A DNA stretch of 37,867 nt from a virus. Position 1 is the stretch's first letter. Every line of letters starts with the position of its first letter. The notes under the pieces are model-generated. The model was not told the DNA's origin and made no database searches. It saw only the letters and a program-made list of their open reading frames with translations. Shown here piece after piece: positions 7,438 to 13,967 of the stretch. The translations under genes were made by a program, and so were the position numbers. Location: positions 1 through 37,867 of IMG/VR virus record IMGVR_UViG_3300043398_000054, one strand, 5' to 3'.

Positions 7438-7784
7438 CTACACAGACCAAATCGCAGCGGCTGGCGAATGTAGCCGACAAAGTGGTAGCGGCCTCAATGC
7501 GCTGTGAAGACTGCAACGGCGAAGGCCACGTTGGCGAGGAATACCGGTCTTCAGACCACTTCCAGCCGCCAGAGCGCGATGTGTGTACGTCCTGCAATGG
7601 CTCTGGTTCATGGCACTTCGATGCCCTTCCTGTCGAAGCCATCGCTCAACTGCAGGCCCACATCCTCGCGCAAGACGCAGCGCTTACTGCTGCGCGGGAG
7701 GCGTTGGAGGCTGTGCGCCCCGCTGACTCGCTGAGCGCTGCTCGCTTGCGTCTTGCAATCAACATCATCAAGGAAGTCCAATGA
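7434..7784 (+). CDS. DnaJ-type zinc-finger accessory protein
   Basis: A 116-aa protein with two CxxCxGxG motifs, CEDCNGEG (about residues 24-31) and CTSCNGSG (about 51-58), as in DnaJ cysteine-rich zinc modules. A helical C-terminal half follows (AQLQAHILAQDAALTAAR). It probably binds one zinc ion. The phage role is unknown. It lies in a run of small, variable genes translationally coupled at both ends. Confidence 0.65.
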   Translation: MTTQTKSQRLANVADKVVAASMRCEDCNGEGHVGEEYRSSDHFQPPERDVCTSCNGSGSWHFDALPVEAIAQLQAHILAQDAALTAAREALEAVRPADSLSAARLRLAINIIKEVQ

Positions 7785-8191
7785 CCGCCACACAAGAACT
7801 GATTGAGCTGCGTAAGCTGGCAGAGAGCGCTAAACAATGGGCCGCTGCTGGGTTTCCCGTGGGCGATCCGCACGACACATATCCTCAGGAGCTGTTTCAC
7901 GCATCTGCCAATGAGGACAAAGTAATCGCCCTACTCGACCACATCGAATCCCTGAGCGACGACGTGGAGCGGCTGACGCGAGAGCGCAATGATTTGATGA
8001 TCATGACGGCAAAGGCCGTGCAGTCAAACGACCAACTCCGCGCCCGGCTTGAGGCGCAGGGGGAGGCGGTGGCTATTCCCGCTGATGTGCTGGAAGCTGC
8101 AAAAAACATGCAGAAAAACCAATATCGCGGGCCATTGGCATGGGCCGTGAAAGTGATCGACTTCGTGGCGGATTACACCCACCCAACCTAA
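7781..8191 (+). CDS. Coiled-coil accessory protein, Ea22-like pattern
   Basis: A 136-aa protein with a likely coiled coil at about residues 48-90 (LLDHIESLSDDVERLTRER) and a C-terminal VIDFVADYTHP. The layout (short N-terminal element, coiled coil, short tail) resembles the loosely defined Ea22/Ead-type accessory proteins of lambdoid phages. The likeness is weak and function is unknown. It overlaps the upstream gene by 4 bp. Confidence 0.6.
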   Translation: MTATQELIELRKLAESAKQWAAAGFPVGDPHDTYPQELFHASANEDKVIALLDHIESLSDDVERLTRERNDLMIMTAKAVQSNDQLRARLEAQGEAVAIPADVLEAAKNMQKNQYRGPLAWAVKVIDFVADYTHPT

Positions 8192-8203
8192 AGGAGAGAA
8201 AGC

Positions 8204-8590
8204 ATGAGCATTCAAAATCCCATTGTTGGGCACAAGACGTTCATGGACAGCAACGGCTTTCGCCATGAGCCTTTGCGCGAAAACGAGGCAAACGAAATCA
8301 TGGCTCGGGTCGAAGCTGCCACTAAACGCCGCGCCGAGCTTATGCCAACTGAGCAGGATGCAGCCCGCATGATGTTTGATGCCTGGTATCGCCTCAAAGA
8401 ACTTGGCTGGCGCGAGACTACGTACGGACCAACAAAAGAGCCAGTCCTTGTTGTTGAGCCCGGATCGTCAGGGATGCACAAAGCCGTTCGGAACGAACCG
8501 TGGCCTGAGAAAACTTGGTGGTCCTGCGACTCTGAGATGTACCCGATGAATCCGTGCCTGTTTAAACCTTTGCCAAATGATCACCCATGA
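8204..8590 (+). CDS. Hypothetical accessory protein
   Basis: A 128-aa protein with a strong ribosome binding site (GGAGAG, 8 bp before the ATG) after a 12-bp gap from the upstream gene, one of the few non-overlapping junctions in this operon. It is rich in Trp, Pro and charged residues, including ARMMFDAWYRLKELGWRE and a WWSCDSEMYPMNPC tail. No family recognised. Confidence 0.6.
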   Translation: MSIQNPIVGHKTFMDSNGFRHEPLRENEANEIMARVEAATKRRAELMPTEQDAARMMFDAWYRLKELGWRETTYGPTKEPVLVVEPGSSGMHKAVRNEPWPEKTWWSCDSEMYPMNPCLFKPLPNDHP

Positions 8591-9066
8591 CACAAGTAAC
8601 TATTGACCGGGAGCTGCTGGAGCGGGCGATGGCTGCATTAGAAAACCACAGCGGAAATTACAAACTGTCTAAGTCTGAGGCGGTTTCTCATTGTGCGGTT
8701 TGCACAGAGATTTTCGATGCCCTCCAAGCTGCACCAGCGCAGCCTGTTAATCAGGTGCTGGTGGAAAAGTTAAAGGCGCTTGCCGACTGGCACGAAAAAA
8801 CCAGCAAACTTTGGCCTATCAATATGGATCAGTCAGCATTCCACAATAGTGCTGCGCTAACGCTTTCAGGCATCGCCCAAGCACAAGCCCAGCCAGCGCA
8901 AGGGCTGACGGATGGGGAGGCTGTGCAAAACCTGATTGATGCCGTCGAAGACCTGATGGCGTGGCAAGTGAAGAACATCAAGGTTTGGAATCACCCGACA
9001 TGGGACACGGCTGACATGCGCGTAAAGCAGCTTCGCGCAGCCATCCAGAAAGGCCAGCAATCATGA
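8587..9066 (+). CDS. Hypothetical accessory protein
   Basis: A 159-aa protein overlapping both neighbours by 4 bp. The N-terminal part (TIDRELLERAMAALENH) resembles the opening of phage accessory proteins that share interchangeable N-terminal helices. It has a Cys pair (HCAVC) and an Ala/Gln-rich hinge (AQAQAQPAQG). Function unknown; it belongs to the variable cassette before the integrase. Confidence 0.6.
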   Translation: MTQVTIDRELLERAMAALENHSGNYKLSKSEAVSHCAVCTEIFDALQAAPAQPVNQVLVEKLKALADWHEKTSKLWPINMDQSAFHNSAALTLSGIAQAQAQPAQGLTDGEAVQNLIDAVEDLMAWQVKNIKVWNHPTWDTADMRVKQLRAAIQKGQQS

Positions 9067-9290
9067 GCATGTTCTTGGATGCCGATGAATTGAGCGACCT
9101 GACCGGTTACAAGCAGGCCAGCAAGCAAATCGCCCAGCTCAAGCTACAAAAGATCCCGTTCCACATCAACGCCGCAGGCCACCCAAAAGTGGCGCGCGCT
9201 ATTCTGGAGGGTCAGCGCGCCGCCGCTGCCAACAAACCCAAAGCAGCAGAGTGGAGTCCATCATGGGCCGCAAACCGAGTGCCAACCTGA
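9063..9290 (+). CDS. DUF4224 protein, candidate excisionase
   Basis: A 75-aa protein matching the DUF4224 pattern (FLDADELSDLTGYKQASKQI, then PFHINAAGHPKVAR). Members of this family sit immediately upstream of phage tyrosine integrases, and here the gene overlaps the integrase start. This placement and size suggest a recombination directionality factor, although DUF4224 proteins are not generally proven to be Xis. It is expressed from the rightward early operon together with the integrase. Confidence 0.75.
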   Translation: MSMFLDADELSDLTGYKQASKQIAQLKLQKIPFHINAAGHPKVARAILEGQRAAAANKPKAAEWSPSWAANRVPT

Positions 9291-10279
9291 ATTTGCCGCC
9301 GCGTATGCGTGCCCGGGTGCGCGGCGAGACGGTCTACTACTTCTACGACCACGGCGGGCGCCCCCGCAAGGAAACTGCCCTTGGCACAGACTTCGTGCTG
9401 GCCGTGCAGAAGTGGGCAGGCCTGCACGAAGCGCCCCCCACAGTGTCCATCACCGTGGGCTGGGCCATTGGCAAGTACCTAGCCTCGCCACAGTTTGACG
9501 AGTTGGGCCTGGGCACTCAAGCGGATTACAAGTTTGCCCTGGACAAGCTGCTTAAGAACTTTGGCGATGCCCCCATGGACCAGGTGAAGCCCAGCCACGT
9601 GCAGCTGTACATCGATGACCGGACGAAGGAAACCCGCCACCGCGCGCTGCGGGAAAAGGCTGTGCTGTCGATGGTCTATTCGTGGGCCATGGCCAGGGAC
9701 TTCTGCACCACCAACCCCGTGGCCGCCATCAAGACCAAGCGCCTACCCGGCCGCAAGGATGTGATCATCACGGATGACGTGCTGGAGGCGGTCTACACCG
9801 CTGGCAGCGTATCGCTCAAGGAAGCCATGGACTTGGCCTACTACCTGTCCCAGCGCCCGGCCGATGTGCTCAAGCTGTCCGAGGCCGACGTGCGCAAGGG
9901 CTTCATGGAGTTCAACCAGAACAAGACCGGCAAGGCCATGCGCATACCGGTGGCTGGCGATCTGGAGCGGCTTATCGAGCGGATCAATGAACGCAAGTCC
10001 CAGTTTGCCGTGCGCCCCATGCAGCTGCTGGTGGACGAGTCTGGCAAGCCGATGACCAAGGCAAAGCTGCGCTCACGCTTTGAAGCTGCGCGCGCACTGG
10101 TGCCAGGCGCAGAGCATTTCCAGTTCCGAGACCTGCGCCGCAAGGGCTCCACGGATCTGCGGGAACAGGTCGGGCTCGAGGCTGCGCAGGCCCTGCTGGG
10201 GCACACCAGCACCACCATGACAGAGCACTACACGGGCACCGCCAAAAAGGTGACGGCGCTGCCCAAGCGCAGAGGCTAA
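9263..10279 (+). CDS. int: Tyrosine site-specific integrase
   Basis: A 338-aa tyrosine recombinase that would join attP at 10391-10445 to a chromosomal tRNA-Leu. The N-terminal arm-binding region covers residues 1-60, the core-binding SAM-like domain about 70-160, and the catalytic domain follows. Catalytic residues seen are Arg198 (SQRPAD), Arg292 in FRDLR, His314 (LLGHTS) and nucleophile Tyr323 (TEHYTG). In box II the usual first His is Arg289, a variant I recall as common in related phage integrases. The ATG at 9263 follows GGAG at 6-bp spacing; a GTG at 9251 is the alternative. The gene overlaps the DUF4224 gene and ends 112 bp before attP. Confidence 0.93.
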   Translation: MGRKPSANLNLPPRMRARVRGETVYYFYDHGGRPRKETALGTDFVLAVQKWAGLHEAPPTVSITVGWAIGKYLASPQFDELGLGTQADYKFALDKLLKNFGDAPMDQVKPSHVQLYIDDRTKETRHRALREKAVLSMVYSWAMARDFCTTNPVAAIKTKRLPGRKDVIITDDVLEAVYTAGSVSLKEAMDLAYYLSQRPADVLKLSEADVRKGFMEFNQNKTGKAMRIPVAGDLERLIERINERKSQFAVRPMQLLVDESGKPMTKAKLRSRFEAARALVPGAEHFQFRDLRRKGSTDLREQVGLEAAQALLGHTSTTMTEHYTGTAKKVTALPKRRG

Positions 10280-10390
10280 AACCGTTCCGCAATCGAAAAG
10301 CGGCAAGAGTGAAAGACCGGGGGATTTGTGAGTAACTTTTGCGGAAACCCGAAGGGCCGCTAGCCCGCATGAAGCCTAGAAAGCCTGAGA

Positions 10391-10445
10391 GTTTCAGGTA
10401 CTAGCGAGTAACATCGTGGAGGTTCGAGTCCTCTTCTGGGCACCA
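10391..10445 (+). other. attP: attP core: 3' half of a tRNA-Leu(CAG) gene
   Basis: This stretch folds as the 3' portion of a leucine tRNA: anticodon loop TTCAGGT (10393-10399, anticodon CAG at 10395-10397), 3' anticodon stem ACTAG, long variable arm CGAGTAACATCGT, T-arm GGAGG-TTCGAGT-CCTCT (10418-10434), acceptor strand TCTGGGC, discriminator A and CCA (10443-10445). The 5' half is missing and upstream bases do not pair, so it is not a functional tRNA. It is the identity block that restores the host tRNA after integration. The crossover probably lies near the anticodon loop. The long variable arm supports leucine; the host gene itself is not in the window. Confidence 0.85.
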
Positions 10446-10473
10446 CCGATAATACAGGTGGAAAGTTGAAAGT

Positions 10474-10496
10474 AGCCGCTAACAAGCGGCTTTTTT
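10474..10496 (+). terminator. Intrinsic terminator downstream of attP
   Basis: Stem AGCCGCT (10474-10480), loop AACA, stem AGCGGCT (10485-10491), then a run of Ts to 10496. It would stop rightward transcription from the integrase operon before the convergent lysis genes. After integration it would lie just past the reconstituted tRNA. Confidence 0.85.
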
Positions 10497-10527
10497 CATT
10501 TCCGCAATCGGTTTCTATTTCCGCAAA

Positions 10528-10740
10528 TTACGGAACCCCAGCAGCCCTCCGGCATGCGTAGTAAATCCCCGAGACCTCTACCAGTTTGGACGTTGTAGCG
10601 CCAAAGCTGTCATCACTTAGGGGGATGAGTTTGGGGCAGTTCGCCACTATCAGCGGGGATGGTTCCGCCGTTGAGGGCTTGGTTGGCAAGGCGCAGGCCG
10701 TCAGGAGAATGGCGGCAATCAGCATAGATAACTTTTTCAC
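10528..10740 (-). CDS. Rz1: Rz1-like outer-membrane spanin lipoprotein
   Basis: A 70-aa o-spanin starting at GTG (10740), read in another frame within the Rz gene as in lambda. Residues 1-15 form a lipoprotein signal, with lipobox Leu13-Thr-Ala-Cys16. The mature part is Pro-rich (ALPTKPSTAEPSP) and polar, as is typical of Rz1, then extends to two more Cys. With Rz it should fuse inner and outer membranes at the last step of lysis. The gene ends near attP, making it the last late gene. The longer reading from 10815 is rejected because it would place a non-signal leader before the lipobox. Confidence 0.88.
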   Translation of the reverse strand: MKKLSMLIAAILLTACALPTKPSTAEPSPLIVANCPKLIPLSDDSFGATTSKLVEVSGIYYACRRAAGVP

Positions 10741-10957
10741 GGGTTTCCCTTTCCACAGCGTTCTGGATAGTGGTGAACTTTGGCTTGATGTTGGCGATGG
10801 CTTGGGCAGCAGCATTGTTCGCAGCGTCCACTGCTTCGGCTATGTGTTCACGCTCTCGGGACTGGGCGGCAATCTCGTGATCAGATCCCAGCTTGAAGCC
10901 TCCGGCCCCAGCTCCTGCAAGGGCCAGCAAGAAAACGATGATCAGGTATGGGTTCAT
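10613..10957 (-). CDS. Rz: Rz-like inner-membrane spanin
   Basis: A 114-aa i-spanin. Residues 3-22 are an N-terminal membrane anchor, followed by a periplasmic coiled coil (about 28-80). The C-terminal CRHSPDGLRLANQALNG matches the conserved tail of many Rz/LysB proteins. The Rz1 gene overlaps its 3' two-thirds in a different frame. It overlaps the upstream DUF5675 gene by 4 bp, forming the distal end of the lysis cassette. Confidence 0.9.
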   Translation of the reverse strand: MNPYLIIVFLLALAGAGAGGFKLGSDHEIAAQSREREHIAEAVDAANNAAAQAIANIKPKFTTIQNAVERETREKVIYADCRHSPDGLRLANQALNGGTIPADSGELPQTHPPK

Positions 10958-11388
10958 GGGTTCTTCACCTCCAGCATGACGGTGCGGCCTTCAGAGATTG
11001 CTTGCCGGACCACCTCCTTCACCAGAGCCACGGCGGGCCGGCTGGTGCCTCCCATGATCCCCGTGGGGGTGACTTGCATCCCGAGCAGCGGGCAGCCTTC
11101 AGTGTCGGACTCGGTGTTCCCTGCGTGCATCCGTACGCCTGTGAATCCTGGCACTGCGTTCACGGTCAGGGTGTCCAGACCAAAGCGCGGGGAGTTCTCC
11201 AAGGTGATGCGGTAGGAGCCTGCGGGGATCGCGGTTTTCCCGTGCACCTTCCAGTTCCCCACCGGTTGGCCGGGCACTTCCCGCACGGCGTCCTCCAGCG
11301 TGTAGCAGAGGCGGTGCCCATCCTCCGCTTCCAGTTTGCCGAAGGTGCGGGTGGGAGTGAGTTCGTAGCGGGTCAGGGTCAGTTTCAT
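10954..11388 (-). CDS. DUF5675 protein, candidate endolysin
   Basis: A 144-aa protein of the DUF5675 type: MKLTLTRYELTPTRTFGKLE at the start, CYTLEDAVREVPG, IPAGSYRITLENSPRFG, then the signature MHAGNTESDTEGCPLLG (about residues 89-105). The His-Gly-Asn...Glu-Gly-Cys arrangement recalls L,D-transpeptidase-like catalytic centres, which I infer rather than know for this family. It lies between holin-like genes and Rz/Rz1, where an endolysin belongs, and no lysozyme, amidase or transglycosylase is seen elsewhere. It is therefore the best candidate for the cell-wall hydrolase. Overlaps both neighbours. Confidence 0.8.
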   Translation of the reverse strand: MKLTLTRYELTPTRTFGKLEAEDGHRLCYTLEDAVREVPGQPVGNWKVHGKTAIPAGSYRITLENSPRFGLDTLTVNAVPGFTGVRMHAGNTESDTEGCPLLGMQVTPTGIMGGTSRPAVALVKEVVRQAISEGRTVMLEVKNP

Positions 11389-11624
11389 GATGCGCTCCGG
11401 CTGTCGAAATAGAACTTGATCGCGGCAGCCTGCAGAGCCATGTAGGGCCCAGTCACTGCGGCGATGATTGCGGCGATCTCCAGCCCGGGCTTGTCGGCGT
11501 GGGCGGTAGCGAAGGCCATAGCCCAGCTGGTCAGAATCTTGGTGCCGTAGAGCACGACGATGGACACCACGTGCTTGTCGATGTCACGCTGGTCGATCCA
11601 ATCCCAGATGCGCGTGAAGTTCAT
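11385..11624 (-). CDS. Small two-helix membrane protein of lysis cassette
   Basis: A 79-aa protein starting MNFTRIWDWIDQRDIDKH, followed by two hydrophobic segments (about 18-40 and 48-72). The ATG at 11624 is selected because upstream codons overlap the neighbouring gene and lack membrane character. It lies between a class-II-like holin and the DUF5675 gene, so a second holin, an antiholin or a pinholin partner is plausible. Its 4-bp overlaps imply coupled translation. Family not recognised with certainty. Confidence 0.7.
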   Translation of the reverse strand: MNFTRIWDWIDQRDIDKHVVSIVVLYGTKILTSWAMAFATAHADKPGLEIAAIIAAVTGPYMALQAAAIKFYFDSRSAS

Positions 11625-11815
11625 GGAACTGGCGGACCCCTTCGGGTCGTCCATTCTTTGTGCAGACGGAAGGCGATCTGAATCACCACCCAGATGGTCG
11701 AGACGATGTAGAACATGTCCTGCCAAGTTACCAAGCCGGTAACGCTGGTGAATAGCACCGTGGCCGGTGGGATGCTGGCGATCTTCTCCGCCGCTGACAT
11801 TGCGTGATCGCTCAC
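11621..11815 (-). CDS. Holin-like protein
   Basis: A 64-aa protein starting at GTG 11815, whose GTGA overlaps the upstream stop and which follows GGAGG by 9 bp; an internal ATG at 11800 is an alternative. Residues 10-55 resemble the small holins of podophages (EKIASIPPATVLFTSVTGLV, WQDMFYIVSTIWVVIQIAFR), with two membrane segments and a basic tail (HKEWTTRRG). It would form inner-membrane lesions and time lysis. Family assignment rests on the WQDxxYIxSxIWxVIQI pattern. Confidence 0.8.
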   Translation of the reverse strand: MSDHAMSAAEKIASIPPATVLFTSVTGLVTWQDMFYIVSTIWVVIQIAFRLHKEWTTRRGPPVP

Positions 11816-11904
11816 TTGAAAACCTCCCAGAGCATGAAGCCCACAAATCCCCAAAAGGCACAGAGGCTCAGGGCCATGCCGGTGTAAAACTGTTTTCTGG
11901 TCAT
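11812..11904 (-). CDS. 30-aa membrane peptide
   Basis: A tiny gene with ATGA overlap to the upstream gene and GTGA overlap to the holin gene. The product begins MTRKQFYTGM, then one hydrophobic helix rich in Phe/Trp. It could regulate the holin. Supported by coupling and hydrophobicity only. Confidence 0.55.
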   Translation of the reverse strand: MTRKQFYTGMALSLCAFWGFVGFMLWEVFK

Positions 11905-12194
11905 AGCGCCATGGCCTTGATGTGCTCCCCTGTTGGGGATATTTCGTTGATTTCGTGAGCTATGGCAGCAGCGAGCAACCAGCGTGGGTGTTTGTGTTCG
12001 GGGACGATGCGCTCTAAGGTGTGGGAGATCGTCCATTCACCACGCTTGGGCCAGCCGAAGACCAGCGCCCAAGTCGTGTGTGCAATGAACACATCGAGGA
12101 ACCACGCAGGAATGACCGCCCAGCAGTGCCACCACTTGCCACCCTCTACGCATTGCAGGGCAGGCTTCAGGAGGACGAGGAATAGGAAGATCAC
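11901..12194 (-). CDS. Membrane-associated hypothetical protein
   Basis: A 97-aa protein with an N-terminal hydrophobic segment (MIFLFLVLLKPAL), a second Trp-rich hydrophobic region (about 22-45) and the motif ERIVPEHKHPRWLLAAAIAHEINE near the C-terminus. HEINE superficially resembles a zinc-protease HExxH but lacks the second His, so no catalytic claim is made. It is the first gene after the tail-fibre assembly gene and opens the lysis cassette. Function unknown. Confidence 0.6.
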   Translation of the reverse strand: MIFLFLVLLKPALQCVEGGKWWHCWAVIPAWFLDVFIAHTTWALVFGWPKRGEWTISHTLERIVPEHKHPRWLLAAAIAHEINEISPTGEHIKAMAL

Positions 12195-12571
12195 GCATCC
12201 ACCTGCGCAAAAGCTGTTGCAAGCGATGGCGCTGCTTCAATCGCGGCTTGCCTGATAGTCAGGTAGCGGCCAAACATGACCAACTCGACGGAATCTGGAT
12301 CGCTGGGAAGATCCTTGGTGATGTCCAGCAAAGCCTCCGAGGCAACGTAGCAGGCCTCAGCCAGTGCGGTGTTGCCACGCCAGACTGCGCGCCCAGCAAT
12401 TCCATTTAGTCGTTCAAGCACCTGCTCGCGCAGCTGGCGCACGGTTTGCTTTTTGGCCTCGATGACGTTTAACGGGTTTGGCTGATTCGCGGCAATGGCG
12501 TCTAACTCTTCCTGCGTGTAATCGCGGACGGTTTCTTCGCCGGTCACAAAGTCAATGGTGCGAACTGTCAT
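12191..12571 (-). CDS. Tail-fibre-associated (assembly/chaperone-like) protein
   Basis: A 126-aa protein just downstream of the tail fibre gene (2-bp gap) with GAGGG before its ATG. It is helical and charged (YTQEELDAIAANQPNP; KKQTVRQLREQVLERLNGIAG). Short helical proteins directly after the fibre gene are usually fibre-assembly chaperones; this role is inferred from position and composition. Confidence 0.55.
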   Translation of the reverse strand: MTVRTIDFVTGEETVRDYTQEELDAIAANQPNPLNVIEAKKQTVRQLREQVLERLNGIAGRAVWRGNTALAEACYVASEALLDITKDLPSDPDSVELVMFGRYLTIRQAAIEAAPSLATAFAQVDA

Positions 12572-12573
12572 GA

Positions 12574-13929
12574 TTAACCCTCTACGATCAGTGAGTAAGA
12601 CCCAGAAACCAGCGTGTCAGGCGTCGCGGAGGTGAACCCAATGCGGTCAAGCGCACCAGACAAAGAGACGGAGCCAACTGTTTCAAATACCGCCGTGGCG
12701 ACTTGCGTTTTTCCCGAGCAGTTCCATGTGTTTGTGGCTGCATCAGCGAGGGTGAAAACCAGCGTCCCATAAATGCGGTCAGCGGCTGCACTGCTGGCAA
12801 TCGTGAAACCCGTTGCGTTTGCGCCTAGGCCATTGGAACCGTTAGCAACAAACGCTTGCGTCTGGGTATATCCGCTGGTTTTCAGCGAGCCGCTTCCAAG
12901 CTGAATGACTTTGTTGGATGTTCCGTTTGTCCCGCAGTTCAGCAGGTTCATAGTGATTCGCTTGGCAGAAGACGGAATGCCGGTCTGCGTGGCGACGGTG
13001 CCGCTGGTTGTGGCTACTGCCGCACCGATATTCAACACAACCGGCAAGCGCTCCACCAGAGCCTGCGTGGTGCTAATCAATGTCACACGGCTTCTGTGGT
13101 TGGCGGGTATGTCGCCTGCTGCGATGTTGCTGAATGTCCCACTTAAATCTTGCTTGACAAGGTTTGGAGGGGTTGCAATGCCGTTGATTTGCAATGTCGG
13201 GGAAGCACCTGACGCAGCATTAAAGTTCACCACAAACGACTGCCCCACCGCATAGGCGGTGATTGCTGGGTTTGGTGTGATGGTGTAGGCGGTAGAAGTT
13301 CCAGCAGTGGTGTAAACCGTGCTGGTGTTGTTGCCTAGGCTGGTGATGTTGGTGTTGACACCGGCTTGTGCGTCGCCGGTGCCTGCGCCAATGGCTGCTC
13401 TTGCTGCTGCTGCGTTTGCTGAGAGGATCACCGAAGCCATAAAAGTGGAAACCGGCGATCCAGTAACACCGGGCGCGGCAATGGCTTTGCCCAGTGCGTC
13501 GAAGGCCAAGAACTTCAGAGCACGATCCGCCAAGGCAGGAAGCGTCATCGGCGCAGCGGCATCACCCACAGGAAGCAGCACAGCCAAGTCGTTCAGGAAT
13601 TGGGAGTCCTGCAGCATCATCACGATGCGATCAAAGTCGGCATTGACCTGGGAGGCTTGGTAATCCCCGAGCTGCTGGTAATCGGTGGCGCGGGTCTTCG
13701 GAACTTTGCGCTGCAGTTCTACGATCTCCCCGCCAACCATTGGAGTGCCAAAAGTCAAATCCGTACTGGGGCCCCCAAGTACCCCCAAGGTGAACCCGCT
13801 GGTGACCACCACACTGTTCACTTTCACCTGCAAGTCGGTGGCCAACAGCAGGCGGAAATCTGTCGTGAAAAAAGTGGCGCCTGGCGCGGCGACATACTTC
13901 TTATAGGGGGTTTGAGCGGTGACTGACAT
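12574..13929 (-). CDS. Tail fibre/receptor-binding protein with T7-type N-terminal domain
   Basis: A 451-aa fibre. The ATG at 13929 gives MSVTAQTPYKKYVAAPGATF, the opening of the virion-binding domain of T7-like tail fibres (TTDFRLLLATDLQVKVN, LQRKVPKTRATDYQQLGDY, about residues 15-100). The rest is a low-complexity beta-rich shaft and tip (TAGTSTAYTITPNPAITAY; NGSNGLGANATGF) likely to bind the host receptor. The domain switch near residue 190 fits modular exchange. It lies between the large terminase and the fibre-associated gene. Confidence 0.88.
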   Translation of the reverse strand: MSVTAQTPYKKYVAAPGATFFTTDFRLLLATDLQVKVNSVVVTSGFTLGVLGGPSTDLTFGTPMVGGEIVELQRKVPKTRATDYQQLGDYQASQVNADFDRIVMMLQDSQFLNDLAVLLPVGDAAAPMTLPALADRALKFLAFDALGKAIAAPGVTGSPVSTFMASVILSANAAAARAAIGAGTGDAQAGVNTNITSLGNNTSTVYTTAGTSTAYTITPNPAITAYAVGQSFVVNFNAASGASPTLQINGIATPPNLVKQDLSGTFSNIAAGDIPANHRSRVTLISTTQALVERLPVVLNIGAAVATTSGTVATQTGIPSSAKRITMNLLNCGTNGTSNKVIQLGSGSLKTSGYTQTQAFVANGSNGLGANATGFTIASSAAADRIYGTLVFTLADAATNTWNCSGKTQVATAVFETVGSVSLSGALDRIGFTSATPDTLVSGSYSLIVEG

Positions 13930-13967
13930 GGGAGCCTTTGCAGTGTTTGCGCGGGCCACCCAAAGGG

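Larger units (their letters stand above)
10285..10528. repeat. Putative integrase arm-type sites around attP
   Basis: A TTCCGCAA motif occurs four times around the attachment core: 10285-10292 (forward), 10338-10347 region (inverted, TTGCGGAAA), 10499-10508 and 10518-10527 (both forward). Two flank the core on each side, as expected for P and P' arm-binding sites of the integrase. The longer forms are TTCCGCAATCG (twice) and TTTCCGCAAA (twice, once inverted). Confidence 0.65.

Noticed and set aside
10391-10445. A functional tRNA gene
   Set aside because: Only the 3' half is present; there is no D-arm, 5' acceptor strand or 5' anticodon stem. It is interpreted as the attP identity segment.
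11385-11861. Longer 158-codon version of the lysis membrane protein
   Set aside because: The first 79 codons overlap the holin gene in another frame and show no membrane or conserved character; start moved to 11624.
11901-12194. Zinc protease motif (HEINE) in the 97-aa membrane-associated protein
   Set aside because: The second His of HExxH is missing and no third ligand is evident.
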